Assembly: GCA_020310875.1 (NCBI GenBank)
Contig: CM035413.1
Coordinates: 184,053,118-184,117,117, forward strand
From: Ceratopteris richardii
Lineage: Eukaryota > Streptophyta > Polypodiopsida > Polypodiales > Pteridaceae
Reading direction: 5' to 3'
DNA: 64,000 nt
Positions 10,860-22,589 of this stretch are shown in pieces. The stretch's first letter is position 1. Each line of letters starts with the position of its first letter. Made by a program: the position numbers and the translations under genes. The notes beneath the pieces were generated by a model. That model did not search any database. It saw only the letters and a program-made list of their open reading frames with translations, and was not told the DNA's origin.

Positions 10860-11423
10860 GCATATTTTCAAGAGCCCCGCACAAAGGGGTGGCTCTTCGA
10901 TACTTGGGTTACCCCCAGGCCGTAGATTCTTGTGATTGCTAGACTCATCTGTAGCAAATCTTCGGTACCCCATGGTATCATTAGGGAAGAGCTTGCTCAA
11001 CCATCGATGCTAGTAGAGGCACTCTTCTAGACAGTACGCCTATTACACAGGATCTAGAGCATGGACACAAGGCACATCACTTACAAGTTACAGAGCTTTC
11101 CAGGCATCACACGACATGGCGCTAGCAGGAGACACCTCCTCATGATACACATAGACATAGGATTGGCTGGCCGACCATTGATTTTACATAGACAGACTAC
11201 CACCAATACGGTACGACTCCCAAGACCCCACATATTCGCTCTCCTACCAGGAGAGGAATAGGATCATTCGTTAGGAGATATGGCATACATACATACAGAG
11301 GACATGGATTAGCCCGAGGGATACATTAACACCAAAAATACTCCATTGCCTCGAGCATTTTCTATAGATCTCAGACCAAGGTTTATTGAGACTCTGCGCT
11401 ACATGCAGATATACCTACCCCAC
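10860..11423. other. Coding-like but unidentified host sequence, left part
   Basis: Base composition is clearly higher in GC than the surroundings. Plus-strand translation gives protein-like but stop-broken stretches (for example SRAWTQGTSLTSY near 11055). It is cut at 11423 by CopA2 and continues at 16971 and again at 18731 after the solo LTR. I do not recognise the family; an old transposon-derived gene is possible. The last five bases (CCCAC) are the CopA2 target duplication. Confidence 0.4.
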
Positions 11424-11815
11424 TAAAAGAGGCCGCGGAGAGCTACGTCGTGGTGTGCTCGGTTGCTCCAAACACCAAGCGAGTGGGCTGCTGCGTGAGG
11501 AGAGAGAAAGTAGAGAGAGAAACCTGCGCAGAAATTTGGAGAAGAAGATGGAGAAGCTGAAGTTGAAGAAGTCCCAATCAAGTTATGAGAGATTTGGGAC
11601 CAAGTCTTATTGATAAGTGACTTTTAGGTCATTTGGGCATGTTCACACATGGCCAATGACCAAAAGTCATAAAAATAATGTAAATGCCTATAACTCCCCA
11701 ATTTGGGGTCCAAAAAATACAACAAAAATATGTCTGGAAAGCTCTCGAAGAGAGCTTTCACATGGAAGGGTCAAAATATACAAAAGGAGAGTCCTTGGGG
11801 CCTTTATCCCCAACA
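11424..11815 (-). repeat. CopA2 3' LTR (left copy)
   Basis: This 392-bp LTR is the partner of 16574-16965. It begins TAAAAGAGG (TG changed to TA) and ends CCCCAACA. The polypurine tract adjoins it at 11816-11834. Confidence 0.95.
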
Positions 11816-11834
11816 ACCTCCCACTTAAAGGACC
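11816..11834 (-). promoter_or_regulatory. CopA2 polypurine tract
   Basis: Read on the minus strand it is CTTTAAGTGGGAGGT, directly upstream of the 3' LTR. The same tract is found in CopA1 at 1120-1132. Confidence 0.85.
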
Positions 11835-11846
11835 AAGGAGGCTCCT

Positions 11847-14309
11847 TTAAGCTAAGTAACTCCCACATATGGCACTCTGGCTATCGCATCCAAGAAGAGG
11901 TGCCTTTTCAAGCATCCCAAACTCACTGCAGAGCCGAGCTAACCAAATGGCTTCTTTGGAAGCCTCTGTGGCTGAAATATATTCAGCCTCTGTAGTAGAT
12001 AGTGCAACTATCCTCTGAAGTCTAGAGCACCATGAAATAGCTCCACCTGCAAGGATGTATACATAGCCACTTGTGGACTTGCGTGTGTCCACATCACCTG
12101 CCATGTTTGAATCACAAAATCCTTTTAACTCCAATGGACCCTTTCCATAACATAAGCATTTACTTTTGGTCCCTTTCAAATATCTCAAGATAGATTTGAC
12201 TGCCTCCCAATGAGCTCTACCAGGATTAGCCATGAACCTGCTAACAACTCCCATTGCATGAGCAATGTCTGGCCGAGTGGCAACCATAGCATACATAAGT
12301 GAACCACAAGCTGATGCATATGGAACACTCTTCATGTAACTGGCTGCATCATCATTTTTGGGACAGTCATCCTTGGAAAGCTTAACATGTGGCTGCAATG
12401 GCACTCCAAGAGGCTTAGCATCAGCCACATTAAATCTGTCCAGCACTTTTTCAATGTACTTTTCTTGGGATACCTGCAAAGTATGCTGCTGTCTATCCCT
12501 TTTTATACGCATACCAAGAATATGCTCAGCTTCCCCAAGGTCTTTCATTGAGAATGCAGAGTTCAGCTGCTGTTTTAGAGCATTCAGAGTGCTCTTTTTC
12601 TTCCCAGCCAGCAGCATATCATCTACATACAGTACAAGAATAATTGGGCTGCCATCTTCATCCTTTGTCGTGTACAAACAATGATCTGCATGGCTTCTTT
12701 TAAACCCATGTTTGAGCATAAATGCATCAAACTTCTTATACCATTGTCTGGGGGCCTGTTTCAGCCCATACAAGCTCCTTTTCAGTTTGCATACCAGATG
12801 CTCTTTTCCAGGAATGGCATATCCTTCTGGCTGTTTCATGTACAGCTCTTCATCTAAATCACCATGCAAAAAGGCTGTTTTAACATCCATTTGGAATAAT
12901 TCCAAATCCAAGGCAGCTGTGAGAGCAAACAACACACGTAAAGTGGTCATTTTCACCACTGGAGAGAACACTTCTTGGAAATCAATGCCCTCTTTTTGGG
13001 CATATCCCTTAGCAACCAGCCTTGCCTTATACTTGGGTTTGCCATCAACAGTTTTGATTTTGTACACCCACTTGTTTGGAATGGCTTTCCTTCCTTTGGG
13101 TAACTCAACCAAATCCCAAGTATCATTTGCATGCAAGGCCTTTATCTCTTCCTGCATGGCTAACTCCCACTTCTTCTTGTGCTCACATAGCTTTGCCTCT
13201 TTATAAGTAAGAGGCTCACCCTCATCTGATAACATAATATAATGTATAGAGGGATCATATCTATTCACTCGCCTCCTAGGACGTATAGATCTTCTTACCC
13301 AATGATCAACATTACCAGGCAATGGATCTACATCAGGAGGTACATTAACTTCTTCATTGTTAACAGGCTGCTGTACATCATTTCCAGCCCTGTTTTCAGC
13401 ATGAATAGGTGGCTGCATATGCCCTTCAGGAGCATCATTTTGCTGTCCAGCATCATCTGGCTCAATAACCACGGGCTCATTGTCATTTCCAGCCATATGT
13501 GGTGCATCCCGAGGGTCCATATCAGATTTAACTGGTGGCTGTACATGCTGAAATTTGACTCTTTTATGGTCATCTTTAGAGGCACAATTGTTTTTGAGCA
13601 GCCTTGCCTCATTAAATACAACATCTCGGCTGCGTATTACCTTCTTGAGTTGAGGTAGCCAAATCCTGTAGCCCATTTCACCTTCATCTCCATAACCCAT
13701 GAAGATTCCTTTCATGGACTTTGCATCTAACTTGCTTCTCAACTCAGGCCTTATATGCACAAAAGCATCGCAACCAAAGATGCGTAGGTGGTCATATGAA
13801 GCTGGTTTGCCAGACCAAACCTCTTCTGGAATGCCACCTTTTAAGGACATATGAGGGGATCGATTGCAAACATGAACTGCAGTTTTCAAAGCCTCTCCCC
13901 AAAATCCATGAGGGAGATTAGATGTGGACAACATGCATCTCACCCTCTCACATAAAGTCCTATTATACCTTTCAGCCACACCGTTGGAAGAGGGGCTGTA
14001 TGGGACTGTTAGCTCCCTCTTAATACCAAGATTTTCACAAAATCTATTGAATTCAGCACTTGTAAACTCACCACCATTATCTGTACGTAAGCATTTCAGC
14101 TTTCTACCTGTTTGAGTGGTCACAAATGCATGAAATTTCTTAAATGCAGCAAAGGCTTCATCTTTAGATTTTAACAAATATACCCAAAGCTTCCTAGAGT
14201 AATCATCTACAAAAGAAACAAAGTAAAGAGCACCCCCCATAGATTTTGTGGGCATGCTACAAACATCAGAATGAACAAGATCAAGCACATTAGACTTACG
14301 AGAGAACAC
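11847..14309 (-). pseudogene. CopA2 pol: integrase core, reverse transcriptase and truncated RNase H
   Basis: An uninterrupted frame of 820 codons. The integrase core has HSDVC (first Asp), LRTDNGGEF (second Asp) and SPSSNGVAERYNR (Glu), so the DDE triad is intact. A linker of about 130 residues follows. RT starts near residue 390 (MQEEIKALHANDTWDL) with QMDVKTAFLHG and the catalytic LYVDDMLLAG. RNase H begins GFCDSNMAGDVDTRKSTSGY, where the usual DSDYAGD is altered, and runs to LLGCDSQSAIC. It then ends abruptly: the HARTKHIEVHYHF part found in the other copia elements here is absent and the frame stops 32 bp from the LTR. A deletion at the 3' end is the simplest reading. The start codon given is merely the first ATG of the frame; translation would enter from gag. 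Confidence 0.93.
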
Positions 14310-15867
14310 CAGAGTAGTAAGAATTCTTTACTTGCTTACCATATTGGCATTCATTACAAAAATCAAGTTTTGAGCCTTTAGCATCAAACTTGTTCAAATT
14401 ACATAGTTTATCAAGGCCTTTTTGACTCATGTGACCAAGCCTTTTATGCCATAATTCCATATGTGAATGGATTTCAGCCAAAGCAATAAACTTGCCCAGC
14501 AAGGCTTTACCATGCAAGCAATAAAGAGTCCCTTTCTTTGTACCTTTAACAATCAGCCTAGAGCCTTTGATAAGCTTCCATGACCCCTTATCAAAGAGGG
14601 TACTATATCCATGCATATCCATTTGCCCAACAGACAATAAGCTTTTCTTGATGCTTGGTACATACCTTACATCATGCAAAACCAGCTCATTGGTACCATC
14701 CACTGTGAGATGCACTGTGCCAATACCTTCAATTGAACAAGCATGGTTATTTCCAAGATATACATGTCCATGGCTGCCTGCATGAAAGGTAGTGAAACAC
14801 TCCTTAATAGGAGTTACATGAAACGATGCACCTGAATCTACAATCCATGTTTGTGACAAAGCATCATTCACAGTAAGCAAGGCATCAATCAAATCCCTCT
14901 TTGTGATCTGCATATCTTGTGCATGAATATTAATAGAAGGATCAATAACTTCAGCATGCTCTGCTTCCATAGTAGCACAAAGTATATCTTCTGCATCTGA
15001 TAGCTCCTCAATGATGACACTAGAGGCCACATTGGCCTTCTCTTTGTCTTTGTCCTTTGAGGTATCATGTGCTTCATTCTTGGTGTCCTTTTTCTTCCTG
15101 TCACCTGTGTTCTTCTTTCTTTCTAGTTCAGCTTTATAGAATCTGCAATCAGGCTTCTTGTGACCTTTCCTACCACATTGATAACAAGTCACTTCAGCCT
15201 TGCCTTTGCTTTTGCTCCTGTTCCTCTGTACATTTCCACTTTTCTTTTCTGTTCTTCCTCTAGCCACATTGGCTGAACCACTGCCCTCTCCACTAGCTTT
15301 CCTCCTGATTTCCTCATTCAAAATAGAACCCCTTACACCATCAAAGGTAAGACTGGGGCTATTCGAAAGTGAAACAACCAATGTTTCCCACGAATTAGGT
15401 AAGGTCATCAACAAAAAGATGGCCTTAAGCTTATCATCAAATGGAGGTAATGCAGAGTTCTGCAATTGTGAAAGAGTACTTGTAAACAAAGATAAGTGCT
15501 CAGCCGCACTTTTTGACTCATCAAGCTGCATACACACTAGCTTACGCATAAGATGCACTTGATTTACAGGCGTGGTATTTTCATAAGTGGCTTTCAGCTT
15601 CTCCCATACCTCAAAAGCAGTTGTAAGGCCTTTCAAATCCACTAAGATTTCATCTGATACAGCCATCTTGATGTAAGTGATGGCCTTCTTGTTTAGGTTC
15701 ATCCATGCTTCATCTGTCATATCTTCAGGCTTGACTTCCTCAAGAGCCCCTTCACAATCTTTAAGAAAGAGGATGCCCAACATTCTCTCTTTCCACAAAT
15801 CGAAACCATTACCTTCAAATCTCTTGATCTCAAACAAGCTTTTGACATCAGAGGAGGTAGAGGCCAT
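14296..15867 (-). pseudogene. CopA2 gag, protease and integrase zinc finger
   Basis: An open frame of 523 codons from ATG at 15867. It comprises a copia gag (FDLWKERMLGILF near residue 22 and a central YENTTPVNQVHLMRKL region), a CCHC knuckle CYQCGRKGHKKPDC at residues 228-241, and an intact retropepsin site WIVDSGASFHVT at 341-352. The integrase HHCC finger has H474 and H479 in LWHKRLGH and C504/C507 in CNECQYGK. The frame then runs out at 14296 and the rest of pol continues in another frame from 14309. This could be a frameshift mutation. A programmed shift is unlikely because it falls inside integrase. A leader of about 690 bp without gene content separates gag from the primer site. Confidence 0.94.
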
Positions 15868-16559
15868 GTTTGCACACTAAGAGCTTCAAACTTTCACCAA
15901 AAAGGTAAAATTCACCTGCTGTCCTGTGCGCAATTACCTTAGGAGACTAGAGCTGAGAAATTAAGCCCAAAAACTGTTCAAAACTTGCAAAAAACAATTT
16001 CTGAAATTTTCTGCAGAAAATTTCAGAAAATTCCAGCAAGCTGTAATTGCATCAAAAACAACAAATTTGTTGTTTTTCAACCACAAAAGGCATACATAGA
16101 TGTAAAACCAAGGCAATGGGTGCTTGTTTTCACAAAAGCCCCAATTTTTGCAGCAATATGACCTGTAAAATCAGAGAAATGACCTACTGTAATAAGTTTC
16201 CAGCAAGTATGCACTTCCTCAATCTTTGTGCATGTCCTCTCACTTGAAAAATGAGAGAATTTCTGCCACAAAAGACCTGTAGATGAAAAAATCAGCAATG
16301 TGGATGCTGAAAAAGACCTGTGGGGATACAAAAAAGAAGAATAGAAGAGATTCTTCGCGATGAAACTCTCTAAAAAGCACAAAATTTGCTTCAGCTTTGC
16401 TCCGAGTTGAAGTAATCCTCCAAAAACAGCCCTTTTATCGCGAAAAAAGAAGGTTTTTCGCGATGAAATTCTCCCAAATGCAAGAGAACACCTTAAGCTC
16501 AACATAGGCTGAAGTAGAAAAACAGTTTGAGCAACTTTGTCGCGATGGAACAGCTCAAA
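15868..16559 (-). other. CopA2 untranslated leader
   Basis: This lies between the primer site and the gag ATG. It has repeated GAAAATTTCAGAAA-like and TCGCGATGAAA-like short motifs. I see no coding frame of copia type. Confidence 0.6.
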
Positions 16560-16571
16560 GCTCTGATACCA
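16560..16571 (-). promoter_or_regulatory. CopA2 primer binding site
   Basis: Read on the minus strand it is TGGTATCAGAGC, two bases inside the 5' LTR. It complements the 3' end of initiator tRNA-Met. Confidence 0.93.
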
Positions 16572-16573
16572 GT

Positions 16574-16965
16574 TGAAAGAGGCCGCGGAGAGCTACGTCG
16601 TGGTGTGCTCGGTTGCTCCAAACACCAAGGGAGTGGGCTGCTGCGTGAGGAGAGAGAAAGTAGAGAGAGAAACCTGCACAGAAATTTGGAGAAGAAGATG
16701 GAGAAGCTGAAGTTGAAGAAGTCCCAATCAAGTTATGAGAGATTTGGGACCAAGTCTTATTGATAAGTGACTTTTAGGTCATTTGGGCATGTTCACACAT
16801 GGCCAATGACCAAAAGTCATAAAAATAATGTAAATGCCTATAACTCCCCAATTTGGGGTCCAAAAAATACAACAAAAATATGTCTGGAAAGCTCTCGAAG
16901 AGAGCTTTCACATGGAAGGGTCAAAATATACAAAAGGAGAGTCCTTGGGGCCTTTATCCCCAACA
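16574..16965 (-). repeat. CopA2 5' LTR (right copy)
   Basis: This 392-bp LTR starts TGAAAGAGG and ends CCCCAACA. It is followed by target duplication CCCAC (16966-16970). Confidence 0.96.
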
Positions 16966-16970
16966 CCCAC

Positions 16971-17055
16971 CACTTTTGAGTCGTCATTGGGCAATTTCGA
17001 GTTTCATCGGATCAGCTCGAGATCGAGAGGGGTCTGAAGTCCCTCAAGAGGAGAG
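16971..17055. other. Coding-like host sequence, middle part
   Basis: This 85-bp piece of the host sequence lies between CopA2 and the solo LTR. Its last five bases, GAGAG, are the target duplication of the solo LTR. It joins 11423 on the left and 18731 on the right once both insertions are removed. Confidence 0.6.
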
Positions 17056-18725
17056 TGTTGAAAATTAGGTAGGCCCATAACTATTCCACAGGTCCCATAG
17101 ATTTCCAGGATCTAAAACATAGATTCCAACATCTTCCAACATTGACAAACATGAATATACAACACTTAATCATACAATGATGAGACAAAGATAGAGAGAG
17201 ATTAGACAGCATGTTCAAAGTGTTATGTAAGCCACTGCTTACTCACACCATCATATATATAAATGTCAATTTACAATGTCGGAGTAAAAAATTCAACCAC
17301 TCTATGTGAATAGAAATAGATGGAAGAGTGTATGTACAGAATTTGCAAGAATATTCAGATGTAGGGATAGAAATCTGAATATGTATGAGATGTATGACTT
17401 GATAGGTAGTAGAAGATTGTTTATGAGTGATAGAAAGAGGAAAGATCAGTTTGAAACTGATATTCAGCAAACCCTAATCTGATTTTAGGCTATGGAAGAC
17501 CCTAAATCAGATGTGTGTGTGAAAGATCACGTACTTACAGAATTAGCATTGAATGCTAACATGTTGCTCACAGAAATCCTCATACTCATATGGAAACTCC
17601 TTCTCTAACACTTCATCCGATGCATGTAGCATGGATGTACTGATTCTCCTTTATGGATGCCACTGCCTCCATGTATGCCGAATAGGACTCCTCCAGAGAT
17701 GGATGCCACCGCCTCCATAAGCTCCAAGTAGTACTTGTGTGCATAAAGAGAATATGTACTTGAATAGTTAACATAAGATGCAATTTTATGTTAAGCTCCA
17801 TCCAATGTCTTTGAAGTACTCCATAATCTTCATGTAGAAGACAATCTTCAAATACATCACGTAGATGGCTGATCCAAACCACCAAGCTGCTGATAGGTAA
17901 GTCTTCTCCATAAGCAAGAGTGTGAGCACACTCTTCTCCAAGAAGAACTTCATGGCTGCTCCTCAACATAGCTCCATAGCTTCACAAAGTGCACCATAGC
18001 TGTCCCATGAGTGCTAGAGCACCACCTCCTCAAGCCTCACCACAAGCTAGCGTTGGAATTGGTTGGGATGTCTTCAAAAGTGATCAAGAGTGTGAGCACA
18101 CTCTTCTCCAAGAAGAACTTCATGGCTGCTCCTCAACATAGCTCCATAGCTTCACAAAGTGCACCATGGCTGCCCCATGAGTGCTAGAGCACCACCTCCT
18201 CAAGCCTTACCACAAGCTAGCGTTGGAATTGGTTTGGATGTCTTCAAAAGTGACCAAGAGGCTTCTTATATAGGCCACCCAGTGTTCTAGCGAAAAAATC
18301 TGCTTTTTGTAGATCAAAATAAAGCTTATCGTTTTTTAAAACTCAATCGCAAATTTTTACTAGCTTTTGCTTTATTTTTAAATTATCACAGAAGATAGGT
18401 TTTGATTTGCTTTTTCCACTATCTGACCACCTGATGAATGATCTGAAAACATTTTTATGACCCCCAAGCTGAGAGTTATCAAATGAGGTAAAAACCTTAA
18501 ATCAGCAGAAAACCTTAAATCAGCAGAAAATTAGGGTTAGGGTTTTCTCTCAAATCTGATCTCTGATGACTACATGTCATGTACCATTAGAAAGCTCTTC
18601 TTCAAGCTCTACAAGATAGGCTCATAAAAATTTTACCCAAATTTTGTGCAAAAAATGACTAAGTACCAAAATTAGGGTTTCTGTCCTAATAGGATTTTGG
18701 ACTGATGTGACATTGATTTCCAACA
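17056..18725 (-). mobile_element. Solo LTR, 1670 bp, of the LTR-alpha family
   Basis: It begins TGTTGAAAATTAGG and ends GATTTCCAACA, flanked by GAGAG at 17051-17055 and 18726-18730, the signature of a solo LTR left by LTR-LTR recombination. Read on the minus strand a TATA box (CCTATATAAGAAG type) lies at about 18267-18278, giving the orientation. No primer site, polypurine tract or pol motif is inside. A 170-bp tandem duplication is at 17921-18260. The related fragment at 1-1070 shares the terminal 250 bp and the TATA neighbourhood. The LTR is long for copia, and without an internal region the superfamily cannot be assigned. Confidence 0.9.
17921..18260. repeat. 170-bp tandem duplication inside the solo LTR
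   Basis: Copies 17921-18090 and 18091-18260 start TGTGAGCACACTCTTCTCC and differ at only a few bases by eye (for example CCATAGCTGTCCC against CCATGGCTGCCCC). Both lie just upstream of the minus-strand transcript end of the TATA box, in the presumed R/U5 part. Confidence 0.9.
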
Positions 18726-18730
18726 GAGAG

Positions 18731-19275
18731 GTGATGCCTAGTATGCCACACAGAGATAAGAGTGAGGAGCTTTTGTTTACCAGATGCCCAACATACTCAT
18801 ACCTAGGAGCAGAGTTCTAGATAGAGGAGTCACTCCAGCTGTGCATGACCATTGGAGACCAACGGAGGATGGGACGTTTCCTCATGGCATCATATGAGAG
18901 ACGAGAGCAGATGCTACAGCCCACGCATTAGACACGGGTGAGTACCCAGCAGACTATTACTCAGTTCTTTCAGCGAGTTGGGCCACATTGGACAGATCCG
19001 CCTCCCAAAGGCATAGGGCTCATGCTCCAGCAGGCAGCGGCATAGAGAGTTCGACGCCAACTACGTATGGCTGGGTACCGACGACCACGACTGCACTAGG
19101 AGGATATCTCATGCATCAGGATAGCCCACGACCTCCTGGTGGAGCAGAGGTGCACCACCACCACTTGGGCAGCCTTCTTTCAGGAGGTACTCAAGACTGC
19201 TGCCGATGTACCACATACGCCACCATTCTCCACCCATCATCAGCAGTTAAGGTATACACATTTACTCCCTTGTGG

Positions 19276-19314
<39 letters not shown>

Positions 19315-19430
19315 ACATATTAGGTGGCCATTATCTGCAGAGTCAGAGCCACGCTTCCCCCACACACCACTGCATTATCTCCACTACCCCCTCATTACCA
19401 GGCACATCAGCTTTTTGTTGTTTTGAGCCT
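18731..19430 (+). other. Coding-like but unidentified host sequence, right part
   Basis: This continues 16971-17055 after the solo LTR. It is GC-richer than the neighbourhood. Plus-strand translation gives stretches such as ASYERREQMLQPTH and ITQFFQRVGPHWTDPP broken by stops, ending in a Pro-rich tract created by the poly-C run. It reads like an old protein-coding sequence, but I cannot name it. Confidence 0.35.
19278..19314 (+). repeat. Homopolymer of 37 C
   Basis: An uninterrupted C run of 37 bases lies between GTGGGT and ACATATTAGG. The minus strand is a G tract able to form G-quadruplex structure. Length is likely unreliable in assembly. Confidence 0.95.
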
Positions 19431-19929
19431 ACACATCTTTGTGTATCTAGTATTTTTCCTTCATTTCTACACAGAGATTACCACAGTTGTACATGGTTTT
19501 GTCTCATAGGCCAAGTTTGGCCTTTGAAAGCAGTTAGTGTAACTTTCTTTCTTTCTTTCTTTTTCTCTCTTTCAGCGCTCCTTTCATTATGTTTGTAGAT
19601 TGGTTTGCGTATCATCATTGGTCAGAATAATTTGCATGTCCAGGCTCCTGTTGTGATGCCCTTGGGGGTTTTGCATGGAGTTTTCTTGGACTCATAGATT
19701 ATCTTATATTTTTTTCTAGAGAGGGTTCAGTTCTCTATCTATGCTTGAAAATTTATCAATGTTGGATAACAGCTGTGGAAAAGAGGGTATGTGGAAATGT
19801 TTTCTTATTATTTTGTTCTGCCAGATATCATTTCTAAGCATTTTTGAGTTGTCTTTTGAAGGGCGATTTACATGTCTTGATGCCCTTTTTTGTGAAACAA
19901 TAATAGAAGGGTTTTATTTCAATATCCAG

Positions 19930-20294
19930 GTCTCAACACAGAAACAAACAGACTGCTATGGCCGTTCTTCAAGCTCGGCTTCAACATAGAGAAATGGCTG
20001 AGCAGACAAAAGCAAATGCTCATCATACAGCAGCGCTTGGAGAAATATCATGGGGGAACCAAATTCGTTCCTATGTTCTTCATGTAAGCATTAATCCTAG
20101 GAATTCATGATGACTCTTTTATATGACCTTCAACCCTTTTTTTCTTGGTAAATAATGTTTTGTTTTATATGCAGCCGTATAGAATGGTGAAGGATTTACG
20201 AACTCAATATGAAGTCTCAGATCCTGATGGTGTATTAGATGGTGATTTAGATGGTTTCATATTCAGTTATTTAGGAAAATGTGCAGATAATTGA
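19930..20294 (+). CDS. Peptide chain release factor 2 (organellar, RF2/PrfB type): last two exons
   Basis: Exon 19930-20083 (acceptor CCAG, donor GTAAGC) and exon 20175-20294 (acceptor ATGCAG, stop TGA at 20292-20294) join in phase to 90 residues. They start [10 protein letters not shown], pass through [15 protein letters not shown] and [16 protein letters not shown], and end with [14 protein letters not shown]. This is the C-terminal domain of bacterial-type class I release factor RF2, which releases peptides at UGA/UAA stops; in plants such proteins act in plastids or mitochondria. The first exon enters with one base completing a codon, as expected after the NER of the family. The GGQ catalytic exon and the stop-codon recognition domain are not seen upstream; nested transposons occupy that side. 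It is either the 3' end of a gene with giant introns or a truncated copy. No defect is visible in these two exons. Confidence 0.85.
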
Positions 20295-22589
20295 TTTATA
20301 TCATTTATCAAAATTGCTCCAGATGTTGGTTAGTCATGAACCCTTAATTCTCAAAGAAATTTTAGCAATAATTCATAAACAATGTATACTAGCACATAGC
20401 ATTTTCCACAGCAAAATTATTTAGGACATGCAGCCATAGTGAGCATATCCTTATCTTCCTCATTCTCTTTGGTCCTGTTTTTCTCTTGTATTTTATCTCT
20501 TCTATGTGAGTTCCTGTGCTACCATGCTTTCTTTTTTTTTTTTGGCATCCCCTTTTTTCATACCAATCTGATTCGTCCTTGTCAGGAACACAAGTGATAA
20601 AAACCAGAGTTCATAAATTGTCTGGAGCCAGTTATTTTTGCTGATATTATGATCAAGGTCAAAGTGGATTAGGATTGTTCCTCATGAGATCACAAAATTT
20701 GTGTTGGCTTTTTAGCGTCTGCCAGTGAAGGAGTCATTAATGCTGTGTTGCTGGATAACATTTGAAATATAGTGGTATCAAAATGGTTTTCCCATGAAAA
20801 TAAACAGGTCAAAATCGTCCAAGTATAGTAAAATAGTTTTTGTTGAAAGATCTTACAATCTTATAACAGAAGTTTGCAGTCAAAAGCTTGAGCCTCGAGT
20901 ATTTTGAAGTGAATTCAATGTCTGGCATGCTGAAATTGATGGAGGGAGTTGCTCAAGAGTAGTCGAATTGATTTTCAATATGCAGTTGGAACGAAAGTTC
21001 TGGTATTCTACAGTTTGTTCTTCATGTTTGGTATGCCAGGTCTCCCTTTGTGGCTTATATCTTAAAAATTGATGTATAATTGATTTTTACGGGGTTTCAG
21101 TTTCATCTTTTCTAAGAAACATTCTAGGAAAAATAAACTGAGTTGGAACATCAGGGAATTGAATGAGGCTGGTAAATGAAAATTCTTAATCTCTTGAAGT
21201 TATTTTGGGTAGGCGTTTATATCAAATTGACATGATTGAATGAAATAGTGAATAGGTTGAGAAGTCTCAGAAAATGAGCTGAACTAAGATCTGTGACACG
21301 AGTGAAAATGGCTTTCAAGCTTGATTTAGAAATTGGTGAATTTGATTGAAGTCACAAGTTGAGAAGATCTAAATTCCAGGTCAATGCTGACATGATTTAA
21401 TTGATTGAGAAATCAAGCAAGACTGAGCTGAGCCAAGCTTTATGACTTTTGCCCTAAATAATTATGAAATATAACACTCTTTCCCCCTTCTGAAGATGAG
21501 TGTCCTCAATGGTATCGAAGCAACAAAAACCTCAGAACCACAACATATGATTTCAAGAAGCATTGGAGATGGCTGGGTGTCTTGAATACTAGACACTCTA
21601 GAAGAGAGTAGATTCACCAGTATTTTTACTTCCTATGTAGCATTCACATCGACTTGTAGTCTTGGTCTTGGCCAGATAGTACCACAGTGGATTGTGAATG
21701 CCATCAAAATTGATTTGGAAACTGAGGTGAATTGATAAGTCGAAGAGGACCCTTTTGTAGCTGTATTCATAGTGGGCATAGAATTATTGTAAGTTTTCCC
21801 TCGTTTGTGCGTGAACTGATTATAAGAAAGTATGAATTTTTGTTGCCTCGTGAATGAAATTTTAATTTTGTTATTTGAGCATGCTGTATGTTAAAGGACC
21901 AGCAATAATATTGGGTAAATGATGTAATGAATCAATTTGAGAACCACACCACGATTGAGATTGATATTTTATCTTGACCAGGTCCTTATGAGTTAAATCA
22001 CATAAGCAGAATATGTTCGATGAATACAACAGATCTTGTTATGGAATGTATGACAATAATATAGAACTGTGATCATATATTTATGAAGATTAGCAAAACA
22101 CTAGTGGCAGCTCTTAAAAACTAGTAACATGCATTAGTTTGTCTTTTTGGCTGAAACAAGCAATCACATGTATGATTGAAATGAGTAACTTGATGTGAAT
22201 TGAGGTACAACCTGAAATTAAACTGGTGTGATGAAGAAAACCATAGGGGCTTAGAGGCAATATGTTGAAGAAATTGAGTAGTGAAGGACCTGATGAACCA
22301 CACTATTTGATGTTGTTGATTTGAATAGTAAACAACTTACTAGTGTTGAGGTTGAATCTCCTAGAGAAGGTTGGAGACTTGTTTTAAAACCAAATTGCAA
22401 ATGAATGTGGAGGGGGAGGAGATTGTATGTGGGAAAAGTATTAAATGAAATTGCTGAGGCTCAAATTTAGTAAAGTCAACAATTAAATTCCAATAGAGCA
22501 AGAGTAGCCATGCTTCGAATAAAAAGTGATGTCAAGAATTTATTTTGAGACATATATTTGTTGTATTTACAGTCATGGAGTTTCCACTT
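20295..22589. other. Downstream of RF2: 3' UTR and spacer
   Basis: This sequence is AT-rich and of low complexity in places (T run at 20531-20541). No open frame looks like a protein and no element ends were found. The first few hundred bases may be RF2 3' UTR. Confidence 0.5.

Larger units (their letters stand above)
11424..16965 (-). mobile_element. CopA2: young, nearly intact Ty1/copia retrotransposon
   Basis: A 5542-bp element lies on the minus strand, bounded by two 392-bp LTRs (11424-11815 and 16574-16965) and by the 5-bp target duplication CCCAC (11419-11423 and 16966-16970). I find only about three LTR differences, including TA in place of the terminal TG at 11424, so it inserted recently. 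It has a primer site, a polypurine tract, and a gag-pol region needing one frame correction (14296-14309). The RNase H C-terminus is missing, so it is probably not autonomous. It split the coding-like host sequence at 11423/16971. Another copy of the family is CopA1. Confidence 0.97.

Noticed and set aside
18529..18548. Telomere-like TTAGGGTTAGGG
   Set aside because: Only two units, inside an LTR and with a related sequence in the other LTR copy; not an interstitial telomere array.
18988..19598. Proline-rich open frames
   Set aside because: Produced by the 37-C run; the flanking peptide differs in each frame.
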